Origin: Actinostola sp. cb2023
Taxonomy: Eukaryota; Cnidaria; Anthozoa; Actiniaria; Actinostolidae
Assembly: GCA_033675265.1 (NCBI GenBank)
Contig: JAUJYZ010001058.1
Span: forward strand, 2,879,001 to 2,943,000
DNA: 64,000 bases
Reading direction: 5' to 3'
Positions 1 through 10,800 of this stretch are shown here, piece after piece. The translations under genes and the position numbers were made by a program. The notes beneath the pieces are model-generated. The model saw only the letters and a program-made list of their open reading frames with translations, was not told the origin of the DNA and made no database searches. Every line of letters begins with the position of its first letter. Position 1 is the first letter of the stretch.

Positions 1-741
1 ATGTTCGCGATTTTTTCACATAATCCCTTTCTCACATTCCCCTAGCACACATCCAATCGGTTCAGCAAAAACTTACACTCGCCTGAACATTCAACAGGAA
101 ATATTGCATACAAACTGTAGAACTGACCATGCATTGCAAAAATCAAAAAGTGCCGCGAATGACAAGGACTTTGCCGCCATGTTGTTTCCTTCTGTATTAA
201 AACGAAGCTCGTCTCGCCGGTGCTAACATAACTAGGCAACAAGCGTTCGCAAGCAAATTTAAGTTTACATCCATCATGTGCCTATAAAGTACCTATTAGA
301 CTTTTTTATTTACTTTGGAAATCACTTCCATAATGCGTTCGTTCGTAAAATATTGTTTTTGCTAATCGGAAATAACATTCCTATCTTTGCGCTGCCGTGG
401 AATATCCTCTATTTATTTACCATAATGATGTATTAAGTGTTTTTCAAGTAACGCTTTGAACGGATTATTAAATAGTCAAAAAGTCTATGGAATTCATGAA
501 ATGAAAACTAATAAAATATTAATTTCAAGACAAGAACGACAGTTTTGAGTTTAGACATGTTTCGACGTTACAAACCTCATCTTCAGTAAGACTAAGTGAC
601 ACTGTGGTTTCTACATATATATAACTATGAATACATGTGGGAATGTTATAATTTACAAAGAAAGCAAAAGACAGAACCAATGAAATATTTAAAGTTAAAT
701 TCACATGTGCAAGTTGCTGATTGAGAACGGGATTTTTCCAC
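1..741. other. AT-rich intergenic DNA, nothing recognised
   Basis: I see no gene, RNA or clear repeat here. The only open frame, on the minus strand near the left edge, is short and has no recognisable motif. Confidence 0.5.
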
Positions 742-1278
742 TTACCACCGATTTCATTACTACGCGCCCGACAGAGAAAAGTTCCTGGTGCAAACTTGGC
801 GATTCTCTTCCGTCAATCAAACACATTTGGCGAGACTACCAATTACAACCAAGGAGTTTGGCTCAATAACATTCGTACGATTGAGAGATAAAAGTGCATT
901 TGCAATTATTATAACTCCAAAAGACAAAGAGAAATAATTTTGTAAGTATTTCCATTTCATTTTGAGGAACATTTGCACTGCTAAATTTGATTGAAATTGA
1001 CAACCGTTAGAACTTCAAAGCTGCGTTCGACACCAAATGAGCAAGTATTTTATTCTAACTAATATATCCTCCAATTATCAGATCGACAAAAGTAAATAGG
1101 AACGAAACATTTATTGTCCTACCAGTTTAATCTCTCAAACAACCGAATGTTTATTGATCCAAACTCCTTGGTTGTAATCAGTAGTCTCGCCAAATGTGTT
1201 TGATTGACGGAAGAGAATCGCCAAACTCGCACCAGGTACTTTTCTCTGTCGGGCGCATAGTAATGAAATCGGTGGTAA
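742..1278. repeat. Fold-back element with about 160-bp inverted arms
   Basis: The stretch from about 742 to 905 reappears inverted at about 1115-1278; both arms share the words CCACCGATTTCATTA and GTTTGATTGACGGAAGAG or their complements. The roughly 210-bp centre is unique. This is a MITE-like palindromic element; I found no convincing target duplication. Confidence 0.75.
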
Positions 1279-1513
1279 TATGCATAGCTTCTTTTAACTT
1301 GACTTGGAATTTATATGAAGCCGAGTCTAAAATAGTAAAGCAATCTTTTGTGCAGTTGTCACGGCATGTTGCCGATGACTTAAGGTGGTTCCAGCATAAT
1401 GAATGACCGGTTTGCCGTATTTTTTAACTCGCTCGCTCCGCGTCAATATTGCTTGGATTTTATTATGCTTAACACAAATACTAATTCAACTATTCTGCTT
1501 TTGGAAGGTTTAT

Positions 1514-1928
1514 TCAAAATTATCATTGTAAGCCGCGTTTGTGAATGCCAGCTGATATTCAAACGACACTATTTTCACTAAAACTGCTGCCAAGCGTTAT
1601 TCCCAAGTACGATTTTGTTTAAACTTCGTGAACGACCTTTTAAGGTCCCTAGTAATGTTCTGACGAGGTAAGAAGGAAATTGATCGAGCCGAAATCATCA
1701 ATTCATATTTTTGTTGTCAAAATTTGGACAAATCGGTTGTTACGTGATTTCGGCTCGAACAATTTTTTTCTTACCTCGTCAGAACATTACTAGCGACCTT
1801 AAAAGGCCGTTCACGAAGTTTAAAAAAAATCGTACTTGGGAATAACGCTTGGCAGCAGTTTTAGTGAAAATAGTGTCGTTTGAATATCAGCTGGCATTCA
1901 CAAACGCGGCTTATAATAATAATTTTGA
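1514..1928. repeat. Long hairpin element, about 190-bp arms
   Basis: Arms 1514-1700 and 1735-1928 are near-perfect inverted copies separated by about 35 bp, so the same peptide tail is encoded from both ends. It directly abuts the Penelope-like remnant on its right, and may be part of that element's end structure. Confidence 0.8.
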
Positions 1929-2160
1929 AGATGCTTAAAGATGTGAGAGGACTCACCCGTAAGGTGTTCATGGATTCGTGTTGATAAATGACGAACGGTT
2001 TCGCCAATATAACAAGCAGTTTACAGCTACATGTAGCACATGTCAATTTATAAACAACACACGATCGAAGATCCTTGGGGATCGAGTCCTTCACACTTAG
2101 CATATTGCAGATCTTAAAAGTGGTAAACACAAGCTTAATGTTGGTTTCCTTGAACGATTG
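1929..2160 (-). pseudogene. Penelope-like retroelement remnant, GIY-YIG endonuclease region
   Basis: The minus strand reads SVKDSIPKDLRSCVVYKLTC, the linker typical of the C-terminal part of Penelope-like reverse transcriptases. After one reading-frame slip it continues CYIGETVRHLSTRIHEHL and SHIFKH, a recognisable GIY-YIG endonuclease core in which CYIG occupies the YIG position. Penelope-like elements use this nuclease to nick target DNA. The frame break near 2035, the missing reverse transcriptase domain and the adjacent hairpin show a dead 3' fragment. Family assignment rests on motif memory, not on a search. Confidence 0.75.
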
Positions 2161-2341
2161 ACTAAAATATTGTCAGTGTAGTTTCAAAATGTCAGTAGTT
2201 TGCACTAGGCTGATTTTGTATAATAAATGATGCCTCCTTTCACGTCACTTCATTTGCATTTCGAAATTCAAACTCTTATACCATGGCATTAGTCTAATGT
2301 GTTGTTTTGTTTTCATTTGACTATTACACACTAACCACTAT

Positions 2342-2523
2342 TAGAGTGCAAACACTAAAACCATGAAACAGTGCTAACTTTATATGACATTAAAATTGGT
2401 CGTCTCTGGCTTATATATTTGTTAATTAAGCTACAAACGTTTCTTTTGTTTTCTATTGTTTCATTGGTGCTATTTAGCACTAAATAGTTTGTACTGTTTC
2501 ACGGTTTTAGTGTCTGCACTCTA
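2342..2523. mobile_element. MITE family A (TAGAGTGCA ends), copy 1
   Basis: Ends TAGAGTGCAAACACTAAAACC and its complement (GGTTTTAGTGTCTGCACTCTA) enclose an AT-rich core containing TTTTCTATTGTTTCATT. Related copies lie at 12120-12270, 18180-18324, 42450-42597 and, as a half element, 58192-58260. Confidence 0.8.
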
Positions 2524-4860
2524 GTAACAATCTACTATTATACTATTGCTAAACACCGCTATCGATCTATCAGGGCACAAAATGGCCGCTTTTTCCTCGC
2601 GATTTGATGAAGTTTCTCACGAAGAGATTGAAGACGTAATAGACAATTTAAAAATACTGAATTTGTGCTTCAATTCAATGAAAACAACTGGAAAACAAAA
2701 CAAATAATCGTGGTTTGGAAGCCAACAAACATTTAAAATTCTTATCGAAGACCAGTCAAACCAAGAACTAAATAATATCTCCAATTGTTTTATGCCTCGA
2801 TAAGACAACAAACTATACATGTAAGTTTCCTCGCTGAAGGCCATTCGTGCAGCCACGAGCTAATGACTGTCAATATTTTAATATTAATAATGCTTCGTAA
2901 AATCACCAAATCATGCTCTTGTCTGCAACAGCATACCAGTTAGAATTTCTCAAAGTCCGTTTTCCCTCTTCAGTTTTCCTATCTCAGAATAAAAAGTGTG
3001 CCGGTCGACTTAATTGTGGCAAGTCTGCATACTAGAAGATTTGTACTAAAACTCACAACTCTGGATTTCTATCCGCTATCGTCCCTCGTCATCTGAAATC
3101 TCGAGTAATTTTATTTCAACATCGCGTAATATCCGCCAGAAAGCGCCAGGAAAAAAACCCAGCCCTTTTGAACAGCACAAACTATTAAAAACAAACTAAA
3201 ATCGGTCTGCCTAAAACTGCTTTAAATAGCGTTGTAGAAAATCATTTTTCTCTTTTTATTTCAAATTCGAGGTATTTCAGGAAAAACATTGGCAATAATA
3301 GTAAATATACAGATCTAGCCCATGTGGACAGTTTTCAGTTCAAATTTTCACTCTGGATAAACACTCTAATTTCACTTGCACTGATCAAAAATCATCAAAA
3401 ATAACTTGAACTATTTTGTACATAGAGAATAGTTCATGGGAAATGCGAACGTATGGTTTTTATTCACGAGTTATGAAGTATCAGAAAACGAACGAGCGAG
3501 TCCTCGAGCGAATAAAAACTGTACAAAGCATTTTCCATGCTGTATTGTATTTATTATATACATACTGAGATTTCAAAACCCACATGAAAACTGTTTGAAA
3601 TTCTCGGCGAAACTTGTTGTTGCTCATTTGCATAAATACTTTGTCGACTGAGCAAAATATTTGTGAATCTTTAGTTTGGAAGAGAAAAACATGACCTGCA
3701 AAGTAAATATTGATCAAAAATTGATAATAGACAACAACATTCAAATAAAATGAATTCATAGTGCCAGGTTCTGCTTTTATTCATAGCTGTTTGCCGGCTT
3801 TACACAGGACGAATAAATATTAATTATGATTTCTTTCAATGGAGACAAAACTTTCTACTTGCCGTGTGGTTTTGACACTGTAATGTTTGTCTATGCTTGC
3901 AATTAAACTTCGGAAACTCAGTACTGGTTCGTATTCTTGTCCATCTTTTCTTCTTTTAGATTAAAACATGTAAACTTGTCAAGCTCTTCTCGAAGTCTTC
4001 ATTCTTCGCTCGACCTCGTTGAATGAGGTTTTTACGTCTCTAGTCTTTTCGCTATTTCCTTCGTGTTTCGGTTTTCAAGGCCATCAACGTAATCTATTTC
4101 CACTGAAATATCGAAATTTGCGAATCGATTCTCCTCCATTTTTCCAAATTTAAGATCACATTTGCAGAAAATAACTAATAAAAACAACTAGCTACTCCAA
4201 CAAATCTTGTTGAATGAGAATCAAGCAGCCGCCACTGAGACACGCGCGCGCGACACAGACGGCGGGAAACCCATCAACAGTGAAGAAACGTCGTTCGCGG
4301 CCTCTGATTGGACGAACGATATTTCTAACACGTGAAAAACGTCGTTCGCGACCTCTGATTGGCTAGCAACAGTAAACGAACGAAAATTTACTACATGGAT
4401 TTATAGTGAGTAAATCTCAGTATGTATATATAATAAAAGCTGTTTTAGCATTGTACAACACGTATTCTCCAACCTATTGGTTTTTGGCGCTCAATACAAC
4501 AATTCGTAAAAATTCTCCTCTTAGAGTTTGCCTTGTAATTGTTAAATGGTTTCTGTTTAACGGGGGTTTACTGATGGAAACCACTGTCATAGTTTCAAAC
4601 TTCTTCATTGTCTAATTGTGTCGTTGCACATCTGCCTTTATCGTGCAAGACGAGGAGAGTAGTTTTTTCTATCGTTTGCTCTTTGAACATACCGTGTACT
4701 CTACCATGGTTCTATCGAGCATCGCCCTCGGCGAGGGGCCATGGGGGTGGGGGTGATGGTAGGTGTGGGACCTATCTTTCTCTCCCACAACGAGTAGTAT
4801 AATAACTATAACTCTTAATTCTCTGATTAAAGCTCCACATACCAGTGTTTCAATTAGTAA
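2524..4860. other. Gene-free intergenic stretch
   Basis: No conserved protein or RNA gene is recognised. An inverted word pair (TATATACATACTGAGATTT near 3555 and its complement near 4410) may bound an old element. At 4283-4365 there is a two-copy direct repeat around CGTCGTTCGCGGCCTCTGATTGG. The open frames at 3436-3759 overlap on both strands and look random. Confidence 0.5.
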
Positions 4861-7800
4861 CTAAATAGACGACCAGACAAATAAAGACTTTTCCCTGAGT
4901 GCTCGTACTCCAATTAGGTTCCATTCTTGTTCAGTGACCCATAGTTCCTGTACAGAGTCTAGGATACTTAGCACAGCGCCACCTTTCCAGGCAACGATAC
5001 GAGGATCCATTTCCTAACAACAATTAAACAACCAAAAATTAACAACTTTAAACTGGAAGAATTAGACAGAGAAAATTTGTGTCTTGGCGCGACACGAACC
5101 ATGACTTCAGGATACTAGTCCATTGTATTACCACTACACCACAAGGTACAACTACGCTGGAAACGCAGCCATAATGAAGTACATGTGATAACTAACCGTA
5201 GGGTCCCAGGTGATTTCTCTTTCAGGGGAAGTTGAACACCATAAATAATCGCAGTAACAAATGTATGTCAATGTGAAAGATATAAACTGCGTCTGTGTAT
5301 ATAAATGTTCTCTTTCTAATATCTATATACACCGACGCAGTTGATATATTGGTTCCCCCAATAGTGAAGTGCCCACAATAGTGAGGTGCCCACAATAGCG
5401 AGGTGCCCACAATAGCGAGGTGCCCACAATAGCGAGGTGCCCACAATAGCGAGGTGCCCACAATAGCGAGGTGCCCACAATAGCGAGGTGCCCCCAATAG
5501 CGAGGTGCCCCCAATAGTGAGGTGCCTCCAATAGTGAGGTGCCCACAATAGTGAGGTGCCCACAATAGTGAGGTGCCCACAATAGGGAGGTGCCCACAAT
5601 AGGGAGGTGCCCACAATAGCGAGGTGCCCACAATAGCGAGGTGCCCACAATAGCGAGGTGCCCACAATAGTGAGGTGCCCCCAATAGTGAGGTGCCTCCA
5701 ATAGTGAGGTGCCCACAATAGTGAGGTGCCCACAATAGTGAGGTGCCCACAATAGTGAGGTGTCCACAATAGTGAGGTGCCCACAATAGCGAGGTGCCCA
5801 CAATAGCGAGGTGCCTCCAATAGTGAGGTGCCTCCAATAGTGAGGTGCCCACAATAGTGAGGTGCCCACAATAGTGAGGTGTCCACAATAGTGAGGTGCC
5901 CACCATAGTGAGGTGCCCACAATAGCGAGGTGCCTACAATAGCGAGGTGCCCACAATAGCGAGGTGCCTACAATAGCGAGGTGCCCACCAGGTGAAAGTT
6001 GACTCAGAAAAACAAGTTCACTCGCCCTCTTCAATACCCCACGACATGACCGGTAATAATTGTTAATACTAATTTATTGCTTATAGTGCGCAGTTAATAA
6101 TTTCCAGTTTCCATTCGATGATCAACTGTGCATTAGTATCACCATGTTAGTATAACACCCTACATGTATCATACCTTTGGTCTAGCGATAACTTCACCTA
6201 TAATCAATGTACCATGCCCAATACCCCACGAGATGACCGGTCTTAGTAACACTGCATGTATTATACCTTTGGTCTAGCGATAACTTCACCTATAATCAAT
6301 GTACCATGCCCAATACCCCACGAGATGACCGGTCTTAGTAACACTGCATGTATCATACCTTTGGTCTAGCAATAACTTCACCTATAATCAATGTACCATG
6401 CCCAATACCCCACGAGATGACCGGTCTTAGTAACACTGCATGTACCATACCTTTGGTCTAGCAATAACTTCACCTATAATCAATGTACCATGCCCAATAC
6501 CCCACGAGATGACCGGTCTTAGTAACACTGCATGTACCATACCTTTGGTCTAGCGATAACTTCACCTATAATCAATGTACCATGCCAAATACCCCACGAG
6601 ATGACCGGTCTTAGTAACACTGCATGTACCATACCTTTGGTCTAGCAATAACTTCACCTATAATCAATGTACCATGCCCAATACCCCACGAGATGACCGG
6701 TCTTAGTAACACTGCATGTACCATACCTTTGGTCTAGCAATAACTTCAACTTGATCAATGAGTTTACGTAAGTACGATGGTAGTTTAGCTTGTACACGTG
6801 CTTGTAACATCGGTGCCGCACCATTAAAGCTAAAACCGCCACCAACTAACAATATATTGCTGTACATTTTACGTTTTGTGTCTTCACTCGCTGGAATAAA
6901 GGAACAAGAGCACACTTGAATACAAATAATACCAGGTTTAAAAACAGGGCTGGAAATCAAGGCTAGTACAACACATGGCTGAGTTGAGTTTGGATGATGA
7001 GGACATCGTTTATTGATTATAGCGGTTTTAGCCTATTCTGAACGTGTCTCCCTTTTCTTGTCTCTGGGCTTCCTGTTGGTGTATTGACCGGGAGGGACTG
7101 GAAAGCACTTTATACCGGGGATCAAGTCCCCCTCGGTTATTGTACATAGCCTCTTTTGCAGATGTTCTTAGCGTCGTCACGGAAGCTTCAGGGAAGCGTT
7201 GCGTGATGACACTAAGAACATCTGCAAAAGAGGCTATGTACAATCTGCTAATATTATGACACTCGTGACTTACTTAACGACACTTAAATATTGATAATCT
7301 TGACTGATACTTCAAATACTCATTAATTATTCATGAGGTAACCAGCCAACCAGGTGCCCCCAATTTGGTCACATGATGGACCTGGATACCCCGGAAAGTA
7401 CTCGCGAGAGTAACTGGAAATGTTTCCAGTTACTGGAAAAATTGTTTTCCAGTACTGGAAACATTTCCAGTTACTCTCCCCAGTACTTATCATGAGGGAC
7501 GATTAGAACTAATCGTCCGTCTCATGACTGTACATGAGTTCTTATCCCTCATATAATAATCATCGGGATCTTGGACAGAGTAGAGGCAATACCACTCTGT
7601 CCGAATTCGATTTAATCTGAAAGCAGGTTCTACTTCATACTACTCAAGAGTCCAACACATGTGGGATACGATGTCCTCGACTCTGCGCATGAGCAGAGCA
7701 TATGCAAAGACCGGAATTCTTGCTTTTCTGGGCTAAAACCTTGGAACTCTTTATTTATTGCCTTTAGGCCATTGCATGTAATAATTAATGAGTATTTGAA

Positions 7801-10800
7801 GTCGTTCCAAAGCCTCGAATTCGGACTAGACGGGGTTTCCAGTCCTCGGCTTCGCCTCGGACTGGAAACCCCGTCTAGTCCTCATTCTCGGCTTTGAAAC
7901 ATTACTTACGACAACATTCAATACTCTGTATAATGGCCTGGTCCAGCGCCAGTATTTTATCCGATGATTCAGTGAGTGGACGTTTCCTACTTCCTGGAAC
8001 GAATGCCACGTCTTGATCAGCTTCACTTGTGACATCACTTCCTGCAGCAGTCTTTTTGCTTGACTGATCTCCACGCTGAGACTGTGTGAACAATAAACGG
8101 AGAATAAGCGCGACTGTTGTATAACATAGAATTGTGGGATCCCTGTGGTTTTGAATGATACCTCAAGTAAATATCGATCATCAAGAAGGTCCTCAGGATC
8201 GTCGTAAGGTGGGTCAGCGGTGACTACCAACTGTTGGCCAATGATGCCAAACAGCTGAGGGAAGAACATGGCCTGAAACATTCAAATGCACAGATAAGCT
8301 GAAGATGGTAAAACATGGTCAGGAAAGACTGAAATATTGAAGAACAGATAGAAACCGCCGCCCGGTTGGATCAGTTGGTTGAGTACCGGTCTGTTGTGCG
8401 CGACTGGTTTGTGGTTCGAGTCCCACCATGGGTGCCTGCATTGCTTCATTGCCTATCTTTAGATTATACAGTCATTCTCAAAAAGGTTGTCCAGATGAAG
8501 ACTACAATACTACAATAAAGTCATGTGATTCATTATGTTTTCAATTTCTGCACGCGGAACTGCGAGTTGATACCAGCGCCATTACATTCATTTCTCACAA
8601 TGCCGTGTACTTTTGCATCTGAAATTGAAATTCCACGCGAGGAAATTGAATACATACCGGCACATGTAATGAATCATGTGACTTTATTGTAGTATTGTAG
8701 TCTTTTCATCTGGACAACCTTTTTGAGAATGGCTGTATGATAAAGGTGCTTGATTAGGATAGTTTTTTTACCATGGGTGCCTGCATTGCTTCATTGCCTA
8801 TCTTTAGATTATATGATAAAGGTGCTTGATTAGGATAGTTTCTTACCATGGGTGCCTGCATTGCTTCATTGCCTATCTTTAGATTATATGATAAAGGTGC
8901 TTGATTAGGATAGTTTCTTACCATGGGGTGCCTGCATTGCTTCATTGCCTATCTTTAGATTATATGATAAAGGTGCTTGATTAGGATAGTTTCTTACCAT
9001 GGGTGCCTGCATTGCTTCATTGTCTATCTTTAGATTATACGATAAAGGTGCTTGATTAGGATAGTTTCTTACCATGGGTGCCTGCATTGCTTCATTGCCT
9101 ATCTTTAGATTATATGATAAAGGTGCTTGATTAGGATAGTTTCTTACCATGGGTGCCTGCATTGCTTCATTGCCTATCTTTAGATTATATGACAAAGGTG
9201 CTTGATTAGGATGGTGGACCTGGAACTCATGAACTTGACCACCAACTATGTCCTACCAATAACAGAAGTGTCAATCAAGTAGAGACATTGTGTGATATGA
9301 TTGTGGGTTCATAATTGATGACATAATGATTCAGATAAAGATGATCGACTTACCTGACTGAGATGACAGAAAGTCTCTTTGAGTTCAGTCAGCATGAATG
9401 TATGAAGATTGCTCTTGAGATCGCACTGCTTAAATGGGAAGTTCACCTTTGGGAATGAATATACAAATCATTTCAATGACTCCCTACCTCTCCCTACCTA
9501 GTTTTACCTTCAACTCATTTGGTTTTTATTTTCACTTGTTTATTTTTATTTTTATTTTTTTCTGATTATTTCTATTTAAATACAATCTTGTCAATGAATG
9601 AATGTTGCGTGTTACCTTTTTCAGCAGCCAGTAAAAACAACGTGTTACATCCCTACCACCATAACGCAGCCATAATCTAGTAATACATACAAGAAAGAGA
9701 ACTGTCATTATAGGATCCCTGGCTGCCAGGAGAATATGACACCATATTTAAAACAGGCTAACAGTGAGACTGGAATGATTTATACTTACAGTTAAATATA
9801 TCAGTGCCATTATAACATACATGTACATGTAATTGTAAGTAGAATAGAGATAAATAGGTGCTAATGTTCAACGATGAACTCCCAATAATTGTACATGTAA
9901 TTGTATATACACTAAATTGAAGAATCGTTGTCGGGTTCAAAATCCTAGAACATAGAAGCTGAGACCGCTAGGATGTATGGGTAAGCAGTAATTCAGCTAT
10001 GTTTTATGTAGTCAGAGGAAAGTTTTGTTGTTTATCAAAAGAAATGATCTCTCTAAGCAAAATTATGCATATATTCTGGAAATAAATTATGAATAAGCGA
10101 CGTTATTTGACTCATTTACCACTTTCCCAGGTATCCCTTGTGGTCATAGCTTCTATGTTCTATGATTTTGAACCCAACAATGATTCTGCAATTTAGTGCA
10201 TCTGACATAAAGAAAGGTTAACATACTTAGTGTGTGGTATCACAAGTCCATCTTCTACACAACATAGACTTGTTTTCTCATCTCCAACATCAACCACACA
10301 TGCACTGCTTAGACCACACCCAAAGGTAAAGCACACAGATTCCTGAAATAGAATAACAATTAGCTGCATCATATCACAAGTACTGTAACACATGTTCTCT
10401 GCTATCAAATCCCCTCTCCCGGTCACAATGGGTGAAGTGGTAATCCCTCTGGACATACTCTATAGTGTCCTTAGACCAAACGTAGACCACACAGATTCCT
10501 GAGAATGACAAATATAGCTGTACTCCAAGTGATATGAACTCCTTCAATGACCTTAAGGTTAGCCTAATGATCATTGATAAATCAGATAAAATGTTTATTA
10601 TACAATGTATAATACCCTTGCTTCGCATTGACTAGCTAATACCATAATATGTTCTCTGTAAGTACTAGCTATGTTCCCTGTAAGTACTAGCTGTGTTCCC
10701 TGTAAATACTAGCTACAATGTATGTTCCCTGTAAATACTAGCTATGTTCTCTGTAAGTACTAGCTATGTTCTCTGTAAGTACTAGCTATATATGTTCCCT

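Noticed and set aside
5222..6034. Long minus-strand frames (up to 270 codons) rich in GHLTIVGTSLLWAP repeats
   Set aside because: They are translations of a 17-bp minisatellite open in all three frames and located in an ARP8 intron; no start context, no domain.
8364..8426. Functional tRNA gene here, and at 5094, 11157 and 28875
   Set aside because: A and B boxes are present but acceptor and anticodon stems do not pair convincingly; tRNA-derived repeats are more likely.
8754..9195. Minus-strand ORFs of repeated YNLKIGNEAMQAPM blocks as a repeat-protein gene
   Set aside because: They are duplicated ends of ARP8 exon 9 lying in intron 9; the real exon joins cleanly at 9148 to 8272 and gives the family spacing without repeats.
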